Part shown: in pieces, positions 7,759 through 14,880 of the stretch
How positions within the stretch are numbered: position 1 is the first letter of the stretch
How the letters are laid out: every line of letters begins with the position of its first letter
From: DATGQT01 sp033720695
GTDB taxonomy: Bacteria; Bacteroidota; Rhodothermia; Rhodothermales; Rubricoccaceae
NCBI GenBank assembly: GCA_033720695.1
Contig: JAWWCA010000058.1
Coordinates: forward strand, 1 to 17,002
Reading direction: 5' to 3'
DNA length: 17,002 bases
Made by a program: the position numbers and the translations under genes
Notes under the pieces: generated by a model
Told to the model about the DNA's origin: nothing
Database searches by the model: none
Seen by the model: only the letters and a program-made list of their open reading frames with translations

Positions 7759-8549
7759 CGCACGCGGGCTTGAAGGCGGTGGTCTTCAGCTCGGGATTCC
7801 AGCTCCCCGCCGACCGGCTCTACGCAGCGACGGCCGGCCTCGTCACGCCGGTCTTGCTCGCGGGGCTCGTCTCGTGGATCGTCCTCGTGGGCGGCGTCGC
7901 GCTAGGGCTGGGGCGGCTGCGGGCGGCCGACGCCGGCCTGCGGGGGTCCGATCTCGGGCGGGCACTCGCCGTGCTCGTGCCGCTGTGGCTCGGCATCCAG
8001 GCGCTCTCCGCTGCCAGCTGCGCGCTGGAGGGCGGCGTGGCGCTGGGCCATCGGTTCGGCGGCTATCCTGTGCTGCACCCGGTCGGGCTCCGGCTACAGG
8101 CCGTGCTCGGGAGCGGCCTCTTGGAGGAGGTGATCTACCGCGGGGTGCTCCTGCCCCAGGCGTACCTCCTCGCGCGGTCGCAGGGCCTCCCGGCCACCAC
8201 CGCCCTCGCCGGAGCCGCCCTGGTCACGTCCCTCTACTTCGGGGTGAGCCACCTGCCTGCGGGGCTGCGGATGGGGCTCCCGACGGCCGACCTGGCGATC
8301 TACCTCCTGCACGCGGCGCTCGCCGGGCTCCTGTTCGCGGCGCTGTACGTGCGGTCGGGCAACCTCTTCGTGGCGGCGGGCGCCCACGCCCTCATCAACG
8401 ACCCGGTGGCGCTGTTCGCGGTGCCGTTCGAGCCGGCGCTCCTCGCTCTCGTGGCCGCCTGCGCGCTGCTGCTGAGCTGGCCGTGGCTGAGCCGGCGGTT
8501 CGGGGCGCTCTGCCCCTACGGCGCGCTCGAGGGGCGCGCCGCGTTCTAG
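7689..8549 (+). CDS. CPBP-family intramembrane glutamic-type protease (Abi/Rce1-like)
   Basis: A polytopic membrane protein of about 286 aa. It carries the three CPBP/Rce1-like active-site motifs in order: EEVIYRG (E146, E147, R151), FGVSH (F184, H188) and HALIND (H233, N237), numbered from the ATG at 7689. The family cleaves substrates within or at the membrane; bacterial members act in protein maturation, bacteriocin immunity or unknown roles. Several hydrophobic helices surround the motifs. Start choice is uncertain: GTG 7683, ATG 7689 and ATG 7716 are all in frame, none has a clear ribosome site, and the first two overlap the end of the upstream frame. Since no prepilin peptidase is seen here, a processing role for the pilus proteins is conceivable but purely speculative. 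Codon use is somewhat less C-ending than in the pilus genes. Confidence 0.9.
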   Translation: MRLRPLFAGMPRLSPAVLAAFLLTHAGLKAVVFSSGFQLPADRLYAATAGLVTPVLLAGLVSWIVLVGGVALGLGRLRAADAGLRGSDLGRALAVLVPLWLGIQALSAASCALEGGVALGHRFGGYPVLHPVGLRLQAVLGSGLLEEVIYRGVLLPQAYLLARSQGLPATTALAGAALVTSLYFGVSHLPAGLRMGLPTADLAIYLLHAALAGLLFAALYVRSGNLFVAAGAHALINDPVALFAVPFEPALLALVAACALLLSWPWLSRRFGALCPYGALEGRAAF

Positions 8550-8576
8550 CACGGCACACGGCCCCGGGGTCTGGTC

Positions 8577-8582
8577 GGAGGG
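8577..8582 (+). promoter_or_regulatory. Shine-Dalgarno-like site deciding the start of the M15/SPOR gene
   Basis: GGAGGG lies 7 bases before the ATG at 8590 and only 1 base before the in-frame GTG at 8584, so spacing favours ATG 8590. It stands out because other starts in this window have C-rich leaders with no such site. Confidence 0.5.
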
Positions 8583-8589
8583 CGTGCCC

Positions 8590-10503
8590 ATGAGGCTGCC
8601 CTCCGCACACGGCCTGTCGGACGCCTTCGTCCTGGGAGGTGCCGCCCTCTTCACCGGTGTGGTGATGCAGTGGGGCCCCCTCGTGCCGGTGGCGCCGGCA
8701 CCCCCGCCGCCGCCGCCCGCCGGCGAGGTCTTCGCCGGACCGCTCATGATGGGGGACGCGCCGCCGATGGATCCCCTCGTCCCGAGCATCCATCGGCTCG
8801 CGGAGTTCGAGGGAGCGTTGTACGAGGAGAACCCGGAGGGCGAGGAGGAGACGGCGTTCTTCCATTTGGGCGACCTCTACGAAGAGGTCGACCTGCACGG
8901 CACCGGCCTCCCCTTTGGCAGCGTCCCCGGGTCACCGCAGGCGCTGGCCCCCTTCGACCCCTTCCTCGGGAGCGGTGCCGTCGAAGCCTTCGGCATCCGA
9001 GAGCCCTCCGCCCGGGCGCAGCCGGCCGGCCGTCCGCTTCTGCTCCAGGCGCGTCAGAACCGGGCGCCGCTCGCCGGGACGGCCTCGGTGCTGGACGCGT
9101 GGTGGGCGCTGTTCGCACCCAAGCCGGACGAACGTGCGGCCGACCCCTTCTTCGACCGTCCCGGCAAGGGGGGGCAGGGGCCCCTCCGGGTGACGCTCCC
9201 GCCCGTGTTCCTCGGCGGGCTCGCCACGGCGTCCGGCCGCCCCATCTTCGGGGGCGTCGACTATTCAGACCCCACGGGCGTCGGGCTGCCCCTCCTCCGC
9301 GTCCTCGGCCACGAGGCCGACGCCATCTCGCCGCACTTCCGCGTCGGCGACTTCGCCACGCGCGACGGCGCCCCGCTGGCCCGCATCGCGCCGCGGCTGG
9401 TCCAGGGCCTCGAGCGCCTCCGCGACGCCGTCGGCCCCTTCTACGTGATCTCGGGGTACCGCCACCCCGCCTACAACGCCGCCGTGGGTGGCCGGAGCAT
9501 CAGCCGGCACATGGCAGGGCAGGCCGCCGACCTCTACGCCCCCTCGCGCAGCTCCATCGAGCTGGCCCGCGAGGCGATCGCCGCGTTCGGGTGCGGCATC
9601 GGCCTCGGCCTCGGGCAGAAGACCGTCCACATCGACGTGCGGGGCTACCTCTCCACGTGGACCTACCCCGGCGCGCCGCTGAGCGAGGCGACCTTCGACC
9701 TGTGGGTCCTCATGCTCTGCGACCGCGTGCAGCCGGAGGACCTCGGGGCGCTGCTCCAGGTCGAGTGGACGCTGCCCGACAGCCTGAGCGACGTGGACCT
9801 CCTCAACCGGCTCCGCTGGCTCTCCGACGACGGCGTCCCCCCGGACAGCGTCACGCGGGAGAACGCCGAAGAGCTGCTCCGGCAGCGCCGCCTCCTGCTG
9901 GCCGCCTACGCCCGGAGCGGGTTCCGCAGCGCCGGCCCGGGTGCCGTCATCGTCGACCTCTCGGCCGGGCTCCCGGGCGCGGGCGCCCCGCTCGCTCGGA
10001 GCTACCTCGCCTCTCGCACCCCCGAGGCCGACCGCCTCGGCCTGACCCCGCTCGTCGAGTGGGTCGTCGCGCAGCGACACCAGGACGACTACTTCGTCTA
10101 CGCCGTCCGCTACCCGGACGGCCACACCGACGTGGGCATCATGGCCACGGGCACGACCGACGCGCCGGGGTCCGAGCAGCCGGCCGAGCCCTCGGCCCTC
10201 GGCGAGGAGCCCGCGCTCGGCCCCGCACCGACCGAGAGCGGGGCCGAGCCCGGCATCGGGTGGCGCATCGTCGTGAACTCGACGCCCGACGCCGTCGAGG
10301 CCGAGCGCGACGCCGCACGGTACCGGCGGGTGCTGCAAGGCACGCCCCACCGCGTCTCGATCCGCCACGTCGAGGACGACGGCGCCCGCTACCGGGTCGT
10401 CGTCGGCCCCTTCGAGACCGCCGCCGCCGCCCGCCGCACCCTCGATGTGGCGCTCGCGGGCGTCGCGCCCCGCGATGCCTGGTTGCTCCCTCCCGGTAAC
10501 TGA
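8590..10503 (+). CDS. Membrane-anchored M15-type (D,D-carboxypeptidase-like) peptidase with C-terminal SPOR-like domain
   Basis: A 637-aa protein. Residues about 9-28 form a signal anchor, followed by a Pro-rich stretch, so the body is outside the inner membrane. A long poorly recognised region (45-230) precedes a peptidase M15_3-like domain (about 237-355): SPHFRVGDFATRDG, YVISGYRHPAYNAAVGG, the zinc motif SRHMAGQAAD (H307-x6-D314) and VHIDVRG (H347, D349). These are the expected metal and catalytic residues of peptidoglycan-cleaving LAS-type enzymes. A Glu/Pro-rich linker leads to a SPOR-like ending (about 555-635, WRIVVNSTPDAVEAERDAARYRRVL, YRVVVGPFETAAAARRTLDVA), a fold that binds denuded peptidoglycan. 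The likely role is local cell-wall remodelling. Its position between inner-membrane pilus genes and the secretin suggests that it opens the wall for that machine, which is an inference. Confidence 0.88.
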   Translation: MRLPSAHGLSDAFVLGGAALFTGVVMQWGPLVPVAPAPPPPPPAGEVFAGPLMMGDAPPMDPLVPSIHRLAEFEGALYEENPEGEEETAFFHLGDLYEEVDLHGTGLPFGSVPGSPQALAPFDPFLGSGAVEAFGIREPSARAQPAGRPLLLQARQNRAPLAGTASVLDAWWALFAPKPDERAADPFFDRPGKGGQGPLRVTLPPVFLGGLATASGRPIFGGVDYSDPTGVGLPLLRVLGHEADAISPHFRVGDFATRDGAPLARIAPRLVQGLERLRDAVGPFYVISGYRHPAYNAAVGGRSISRHMAGQAADLYAPSRSSIELAREAIAAFGCGIGLGLGQKTVHIDVRGYLSTWTYPGAPLSEATFDLWVLMLCDRVQPEDLGALLQVEWTLPDSLSDVDLLNRLRWLSDDGVPPDSVTRENAEELLRQRRLLLAAYARSGFRSAGPGAVIVDLSAGLPGAGAPLARSYLASRTPEADRLGLTPLVEWVVAQRHQDDYFVYAVRYPDGHTDVGIMATGTTDAPGSEQPAEPSALGEEPALGPAPTESGAEPGIGWRIVVNSTPDAVEAERDAARYRRVLQGTPHRVSIRHVEDDGARYRVVVGPFETAAAARRTLDVALAGVAPRDAWLLPPGN

Positions 10504-10504
10504 G

Positions 10505-11068
10505 ATGACTCCCCACCCCTCCGACGCCCTGAGCAACCCCGCGGCCCCTCCCAGCGGTGCTCGTCTCGAACCACCCGGGCCCCCCCGCCGCACGCTGCGC
10601 GGAGGGGGCGCAGGCAGCGCCGTGCTCGGAACGGCGCTCGCGGCGCTCCTCACCCTTCTCGGCTGCGGGAGCCCACCGCCGGCCGTCGTCGAGGGGCACT
10701 ACGACGGCGGCTTCCCCGATGGCGCTCACTACGAGCGCCTGACCGTCCAGGTCGTCACCGAGGACGAGACGGGCCGCATCCTCGGGCGCGCCTGGCTTCA
10801 GCGCGGGGAGGTCCACACCAGCGTCCCCGTCGTGAGCGGCGTTACCATCGAGCCCGGTGAGGACGGCGGCAGGGGAGAGGCGATCATGCTGCTGCTCCAG
10901 CACGAGGACGCCGTCTCCACCCTCTACGCCGTCGTCGGCAAGTCGGGGCGGCGCCTGGAGGGCGTCTTCAACGGACGCGGCGGCGGCTCGACGATCTCGC
11001 TCCGCCGGCTCCGGACCCCGGCCGCGCGCGAGGAGGGCGCCGCCGAGCGCCATGCGCCCGCTCCCTGA
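10505..11068 (+). CDS. Small putative lipoprotein of unknown function
   Basis: A 187-aa protein starting one base after the upstream stop. A hydrophobic stretch (AVLGTALAALLTLLGC) ends in a lipobox (L-L-G-C, C54), so the mature protein would be lipid-anchored. The N-terminal 38 residues before it are unusually long and Pro/Arg-rich for a signal peptide; a GTG at 10622 would give a very short one. The mature part (about 130 aa) is beta-rich (VVEGHYDGGF, YERLTVQVVTED, ILGRAWLQRG, TLYAVVGKSGRRLEGVFNG, STISLRRL) and resembles no family I can name. It converges with the secretin gene only 45 bases away. Lipoproteins beside secretin genes are sometimes pilotins, but nothing in the sequence proves this. 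Confidence 0.72.
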   Translation: MTPHPSDALSNPAAPPSGARLEPPGPPRRTLRGGGAGSAVLGTALAALLTLLGCGSPPPAVVEGHYDGGFPDGAHYERLTVQVVTEDETGRILGRAWLQRGEVHTSVPVVSGVTIEPGEDGGRGEAIMLLLQHEDAVSTLYAVVGKSGRRLEGVFNGRGGGSTISLRRLRTPAAREEGAAERHAPAP

Positions 11069-11082
11069 CGGGGGGAGCCCGA

Positions 11083-11110
11083 CGGCGGACGAGGGCCTCG
11101 GCTGTCGCCG
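11083..11110. terminator. Possible bidirectional hairpin between convergent genes
   Basis: The 45-bp gap between the lipoprotein and the convergent secretin holds CGGCGGAC and GTCGCCG, which pair with one bulged G. Inside the loop, GAGG and CCTC can pair further. There is no T-run on either strand. Convergent gene ends need a terminator, and this is the best candidate, but the evidence is weak. Confidence 0.3.
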
Positions 11111-11113
11111 GCT

Positions 11114-12418
11114 TCAGTCGATCACCTCGTCGACGTCTTCGCGCACCCGTTGGTCGGTGCCCTGCTGCAGGCGGTGGAGCCGCTGGCGGAGGTCCTCGCG
11201 CTCCCGCTCGATGAGGTCCTGCGGGAAGGTGCGGCTGGCGCGCAGCCGGAGCGGGTCCACCAGCCGCGTCTGGAGCACGATCACGAGCTCCCGCTGGATC
11301 ACCGACCGCGCCTGGTAGCTGAAGAGGTACTTGACGAGCGGGATGTCCTTGAGGATCGGGACGCCGCGGCGGGTCAGCGACTCCTCCGTCGTGTACAGCC
11401 CGCCGATGACCGTCTGCTCTCCATCGAGCAGGAGCACCTCCGTCGTCGCCTGGTTCTTGTCGATGATGGTGCCGGCCGCCCCCGCGCGCCCGGAGCTCCG
11501 CTCGACCGAGACGATGAGGTGGATGAACTCGATGGGCTGCCCGTTCTCGTCCTCGAGGTCGGAGGCGTCCTCGATGAGGATCGGCTTGGCCCGGATGATG
11601 ACGCCCGTGGGGATGAACTGCGTGACGGTGTTGCCGGCGAAGTCGCGGAGGGTCACGGGGATGTCGGAGCCGCTCTGGATCCGGCCCTCCTGGCCGCTCC
11701 TCACCACGATGCTCGGGCTCGAGATCGTCCGGCCCACGCCGAGCGTCTCGAACCAGCGGAAGAGCTGGACGAGCTCGGCGAAGTCGACGACGTCGGGGCC
11801 CACGACGACCTCGGAGATCGCGTCGAAGAAGGACGACGTGCGCAGGAAGATCCGGAGCCGGTCCTGATCCATGCTGCCCCCGCCGGTCCCACCGCCGCTC
11901 GTCCCGGTGCCCTCCCCGAAGATGGACGCCCAGTTCGTGCCGATCTCGTTCAACCGGTCGAGGTTGGCTTCGAAGATGATCGCGTCGATCCGGACCTCCC
12001 GGTCCGCCGCTGTGGCGGAGAGCACGGGCTCGGCCGGGCCCGGCGCCACAGCCACCCCCGGCCCGGCGACCGGCTCGGTCACGGAGGGGGCGACCTCCTC
12101 GAGGATGAAGTAGCCGCCGGTGTCGCGGTACGTGAGGCCGGCCCGCGTCAGGACCACCTCCAGGGCGTCGAGGAAGTACATCCCTGAGATGAAGATCCCG
12201 ATGGGCTCCGTGCGCGTCATCGGGTCCACGATCTGCCGGCCGGTGACGCGCTGGGCGAGCGGGTTGATCGACTCGATGAACTCGTCGAGCGGCGTCTCCG
12301 GAGCGAACGAGACGAGCTGGTTGGGGGGGACGTACGGAGGGGCGACCTGAGCCTCAGAGAGCCCAGGAGCGAGGGCGAGGAGCGCGAGAAGCGCGGCGAA
12401 CGCGGAAGGCTGGCGCAT
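11114..12418 (-). CDS. pilQ: Short secretin (PilQ/GspD family outer-membrane channel)
   Basis: A 434-aa secretin. It has a signal peptide (about 1-23, MRQPSAFAALLALLALAPG, cut near SEA-Q), then one STN/N0-like domain (about 40-108), a Pro/Ala/Val linker (110-135), and the secretin core (about 140-390). The core contains DAIIFEANLDRLNEIG, RTISSPSIVVRSGQEG, TEVLLLDGEQTVIGGLY and the family signature VPILKDIPLVKYLFSYQ, then RELVIVLQTRLV. A Gly/Ser/Thr-rich insert lies at 167-183. After the core is a charged helical tail (400-434). Secretins form the outer-membrane ring through which pili or substrates leave the cell. It is much shorter than usual PilQ or GspD (about 650-750 aa) because most N-domains are missing. 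I chose ATG 12418 since the signal peptide begins there; the upstream extension to 12604 is low-quality, non-coding-like sequence. It probably serves the machine encoded upstream, though it is on the opposite strand. Confidence 0.92.
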   Translation of the reverse strand: MRQPSAFAALLALLALAPGLSEAQVAPPYVPPNQLVSFAPETPLDEFIESINPLAQRVTGRQIVDPMTRTEPIGIFISGMYFLDALEVVLTRAGLTYRDTGGYFILEEVAPSVTEPVAGPGVAVAPGPAEPVLSATAADREVRIDAIIFEANLDRLNEIGTNWASIFGEGTGTSGGGTGGGSMDQDRLRIFLRTSSFFDAISEVVVGPDVVDFAELVQLFRWFETLGVGRTISSPSIVVRSGQEGRIQSGSDIPVTLRDFAGNTVTQFIPTGVIIRAKPILIEDASDLEDENGQPIEFIHLIVSVERSSGRAGAAGTIIDKNQATTEVLLLDGEQTVIGGLYTTEESLTRRGVPILKDIPLVKYLFSYQARSVIQRELVIVLQTRLVDPLRLRASRTFPQDLIEREREDLRQRLHRLQQGTDQRVREDVDEVID

Positions 12419-12610
12419 GGCGTTGGGGTGTGGGAGCGGATGGACCGACCATGCGGCGGGGGACGGTACCGACGCGCTCCGGCGCCGGGTGCAGGGGGGC
12501 GCGGCTCGCGCTCGGCATAGGCTCCCGTTCCGCACAGCGACAGAGGCGGTCCGGGGGGTGGTCGGACAGGGAACGCCTCCGTTCCACGTCCGGAAGGTAC
12601 ACAAACTCCG

Positions 12611-12630
12611 CCACTACAAAACGGTAGTGG
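12611..12630. promoter_or_regulatory. Perfect inverted repeat upstream of the secretin; operator candidate
   Basis: CCACTAC and GTAGTGG form a perfect 7-bp inverted repeat separated by AAAACG, a 20-bp operator-like site within the AT-rich patch about 195 bases upstream of the secretin ATG. On the minus strand a TACCTTCC element (12599-12592) follows, which may be a promoter -7/-10 box, so the repeat would overlap the upstream part of that promoter. The regulator is unknown. Confidence 0.45.
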
Positions 12631-12711
12631 GATCGGTTGGGGAGAGAGGGTTCTTCCCGATCGATACCCGTGACTCCGTTTGTGGCTAAGCTTGTGATGG
12701 TAGGATGACCG

Positions 12712-12727
12712 GAGGCCGCTCGGCCTC
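12712..12727. other. Perfect GC hairpin in the secretin upstream region
   Basis: GAGGCC-GCTC-GGCCTC gives a 6-bp stem with a four-base loop (or 7 bp with a 2-base loop). No T-run follows on either strand. It could be part of the end of the minus-strand gene at 12901 or a protein-binding site. Confidence 0.3.
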
Positions 12728-12900
12728 ATCGCGTCCTCGTCGCACCGGTTGCCAGCCGTCGGGGAGGCTCATCATGCCGGTCCCCTGACGCCCGCCATGG
12801 ACACGGGGACACCGCCTGCGTCTCGGCCGTGATCAGCGGGACCCGATGCGTAGGGCGCCTGCGCGGAGGCTCGCCGGAGGGGTTTCGTGCGTCGCCCCGG

Positions 12901-14631
12901 TCAGGGGCTCAGCGCGTACGACAGGAGCTCGCTGGCCGAGCCGAACGGCGAGCCGTTCGGGAGCGTGAGCGCGTGGAGGGCGCGGAGCGCGTCATCGGCA
13001 CGCTCGGGGGCATCGGCCCGGAGACGCGCCTGCACGTTCGAGAACAGCCTCCCGACATCGGCGTCGTCCAGGTCCGGGAGGAGGGCCACGAGGCGCCCGC
13101 TGGACGGGACGCCGAGGACCGCCCCTTGCTCTCCGAGGTGGGCGTCGAGGGCCTCGGCCACCGTGGCGAGGAGGTCAGAGGCGGAGCTGTCGAGTCGGAG
13201 CGCGAGGACGAGGAACCGGTAGCCCTCCCCGCGGCGCGCGAAGGCGTCGTCGAGCCGTTCGCGGAAGGCGTCCTCGGGATCGGTCTGCGCAGCCGGCTCG
13301 TCGTCGAGGGAGGGGGCGTCGGCGTCGCCTGTGAACAGGTCGGGATAGGCCGCCTCGTGGATCGAGGCGACGACGTGGTCGAGCGCGTCGGAGGAGCCGT
13401 CGCCCAGGTGGGTGTTCGAGTCCACGTAGTGGCCGAGCGAGTGGAGGTCGAGCCCGAGGTCGATGCCGAAGGGGTCGGCGAACGGCTCGGGGAACGTGGC
13501 GTCCGCCGGCCGGACCGGCGTGACAGCCGACCACTCGGACGGGTCGTCCCCGCTGGACGCCGCGTCGTCGCACTCCTCGTTGACCGGAGCGTCAGCCGGA
13601 GCGTCAGCCGGAGCGTCGGCCGGAGCGGAGTCGCTGGGGGCCAGCGGCGAGGGGGGCGGGGCAGGTGCGGCGAGATCCGCGGGGGAGCCGTGGCCGTCGG
13701 AGCTGCCGGCCACGCCAGGCTCGGGCGCGAAGGCCTCGTCCGAGGCAACCGCCTCCGACGAGGCGTCGTCTGGGGGGGGAGCCGGGCTCAGCCGCGCGGG
13801 GTCGGAAAGAGGGAGCATGGGATCGGGCCCGTCGCCGGGGTCGCCCTGGGGCCATTCGGAGCGGTGTGCGGAGTCGCCTTCTGGGGTTTCGCCCGCCCAC
13901 GCCGGGACAGGAGGGGCCGGGACCGCGTCGGAGGCCGTCGGTTCCAGGGGGGTGTCCACGAAGGCGATCCCAGGCGGGAGCGCCGGCCAGGACACCCGGA
14001 GGTCGCAGCCGGGGTGCGCCGTGCCGGGGCTCAGGGTGAGCGCCAGCGCGTGCGGCTCCGGGGCCGAGACGTGGATGCTGCCGGCGGTTACGCCGCGAAG
14101 GAAGCGGAGGAGCCGGTACGAGGTGTCGTTGGCGGGCTCGCCCAGGCCGAGGAGGAGCGTGGCGTCCATCGCCGACAGCGCGTCGATGAACGCGCCGAAC
14201 GCCGACTCGAACGTCTCGAAGGACCGGAAGCGCAGGAGGGAAGAGAAGTCCTCCACCACGAGGAGCGAGGGGTGGACCTGCCGGGCCGACTCGCTGAGTT
14301 CGCGGAGCACGTGGGCGAGGCCGGCGTCGTCGAGGGAGGCGAGCGCAGAGGACTCAGGAGCGCGGAGGAGCCGCATGCGGCCCGCCTCGTAGGCCGCAAC
14401 GAGGTCGTGCCCGGCCTGGGCGGCCTCGGCCACGAGCGTCGCGGGCGAGCGGTTGGAGACGAGCAGGGCGAGCCCGTCGGACGGCCGGGAGAGGGCGGCG
14501 AGGGCGAGGCGGGCCCGAGGCGCCGCCGGACCCACGAGGAGGTAGGTGCCGCCGGGGACGAGACCGCCCCACGCCGCGTCGACGGGGGGGATGCCGGAAG
14601 GGAGGGGAGCGAGGGCGAGGTCCAGAGTCAT
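12901..14631 (-). CDS. RecA/KaiC-like domain with broken P-loop, acidic linker, and GGDEF-like domain lacking its signature
   Basis: A 576-aa protein with three parts. Residues 1-220 resemble the RecA/KaiC fold: a GGLVPGGTYLLVGPAAPRAR segment (22-41) where the P-loop should be, without the usual G-K-[ST], and a Walker-B-like strand LLVVEDFSSLL (123-133), followed by a strand-helix pattern (TLLLGLGEP, SYRLLRFLRG). Residues 221 to about 450 are an acidic Pro/Ala/Ser-rich linker with four APAD-type repeats. Residues about 454-576 look like a GGDEF-type cyclase fold: YRFLVLALRLD, a helix, then AVLGVPSSGRLVALLPDLDDADVGRLF, with SSGR in place of GGDEF. No catalysis is expected in either end domain, so a sensing or scaffold role is likely. 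Start ATG 14631 is the first where the fold begins; the longer frame to 15954 is antisense to the glycosyltransferase. Domain calls are by eye. Confidence 0.75.
   Translation of the reverse strand: MTLDLALAPLPSGIPPVDAAWGGLVPGGTYLLVGPAAPRARLALAALSRPSDGLALLVSNRSPATLVAEAAQAGHDLVAAYEAGRMRLLRAPESSALASLDDAGLAHVLRELSESARQVHPSLLVVEDFSSLLRFRSFETFESAFGAFIDALSAMDATLLLGLGEPANDTSYRLLRFLRGVTAGSIHVSAPEPHALALTLSPGTAHPGCDLRVSWPALPPGIAFVDTPLEPTASDAVPAPPVPAWAGETPEGDSAHRSEWPQGDPGDGPDPMLPLSDPARLSPAPPPDDASSEAVASDEAFAPEPGVAGSSDGHGSPADLAAPAPPPSPLAPSDSAPADAPADAPADAPVNEECDDAASSGDDPSEWSAVTPVRPADATFPEPFADPFGIDLGLDLHSLGHYVDSNTHLGDGSSDALDHVVASIHEAAYPDLFTGDADAPSLDDEPAAQTDPEDAFRERLDDAFARRGEGYRFLVLALRLDSSASDLLATVAEALDAHLGEQGAVLGVPSSGRLVALLPDLDDADVGRLFSNVQARLRADAPERADDALRALHALTLPNGSPFGSASELLSYALSP
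13584..13628 (-). repeat. 12-bp tandem repeat in the linker of the KaiC/GGDEF-like gene
   Basis: Three copies of CCGGAGCGTCAG (third copy ends GG) and a partial fourth lie head to tail. On the coding strand they encode A-D-A-P units. Copy number changes would lengthen the linker by four residues without shifting the frame. Confidence 0.85.
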
Positions 14632-14663
14632 CGGGGTGCGGAGAGACGAACGGAAAGGGGCGT

Positions 14664-14669
14664 TGTCAA
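14664..14669 (-). promoter_or_regulatory. Possible -35 element of the KaiC/GGDEF-like gene
   Basis: On the minus strand, TTGACA (inside CTTTGACAAC) lies 33 bases upstream of ATG 14631. It matches the sigma-70 -35 consensus and contains the TTTG of the Bacteroidota-type -33 box. No good -10 or -7 partner is visible at normal spacing, so this is weak. Confidence 0.25.
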
Positions 14670-14789
14670 AGGGCGTGCCAGCGCTCGCGGGGCTTCGTTC
14701 ACCGTGGGCCGCACGCCACTCCCCCGTGGCATCTCCCGGCAGGCGGACGGGGATCCGGTGGGGAGGCGGTGTGTGCGATCGAACTGAGA

Positions 14790-14810
14790 CTGCCGAGGCC
14801 GGCTCGGCAG
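14790..14810. promoter_or_regulatory. Perfect 8-bp inverted repeat in the divergent region; operator or hairpin candidate
   Basis: CTGCCGAG and CTCGGCAG form a perfect 8-bp inverted repeat around GCCGG. It lies about 70 bases before the glycosyltransferase start and about 160 bases before the start of the divergent minus-strand gene, a usual place for a shared operator. No T-run follows. Confidence 0.4.
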
Positions 14811-14850
14811 GCGTGACGACGACGTGAGCCTTCTGGACGCGAGGCCGCAG

Positions 14851-14858
14851 TAGCTTCC
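14851..14858 (+). promoter_or_regulatory. Possible -7/-10 element of the glycosyltransferase gene
   Basis: TAGCTTCC lies 30 bases before ATG 14881. It is a partial match to the TAnnTTTG box of Bacteroidota. A similar TACCTTAG lies 31 bases before the next gene. No clear -33 partner is seen. Confidence 0.25.
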
Positions 14859-14880
14859 GGCGCTCCTGCGCCTCTTCTGA

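Larger units (their letters stand above)
12419..12900. other. 482-bp region without a convincing gene (secretin upstream region)
   Basis: This gap separates the secretin start from the end of the KaiC/GGDEF-like gene, both on the minus strand. Reading frames inside it have no codon bias and no recognisable product. From about 12590 to 12710 the base composition is clearly more AT-rich than anywhere else in the window. This patch contains a perfect inverted repeat (12611-12630) and a hairpin (12712-12727), so it is the likely promoter and control region of the secretin, with a leader of up to about 180 bases. The stretch 12728-12900 holds nothing I can identify. Confidence 0.55.

Noticed and set aside
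7622..8593. Second + strand frame over the CPBP protease gene
   Set aside because: Arg/Gly/Ala-rich shadow; the other frame carries all three CPBP motifs and membrane helices.
12419..12604. N-terminal extension of the secretin to a TTG at 12604
   Set aside because: The extra 62 residues are Cys/Arg/Pro-rich with no codon bias, and a good signal peptide begins exactly at ATG 12418.
12417..12689. Small + strand frame of 90 codons in the secretin upstream gap
   Set aside because: No codon bias, no recognisable product, antisense to the probable secretin leader.
12640..12700. tRNA-like TCGATACCC string
   Set aside because: No acceptor, D or anticodon arms can be built around it.
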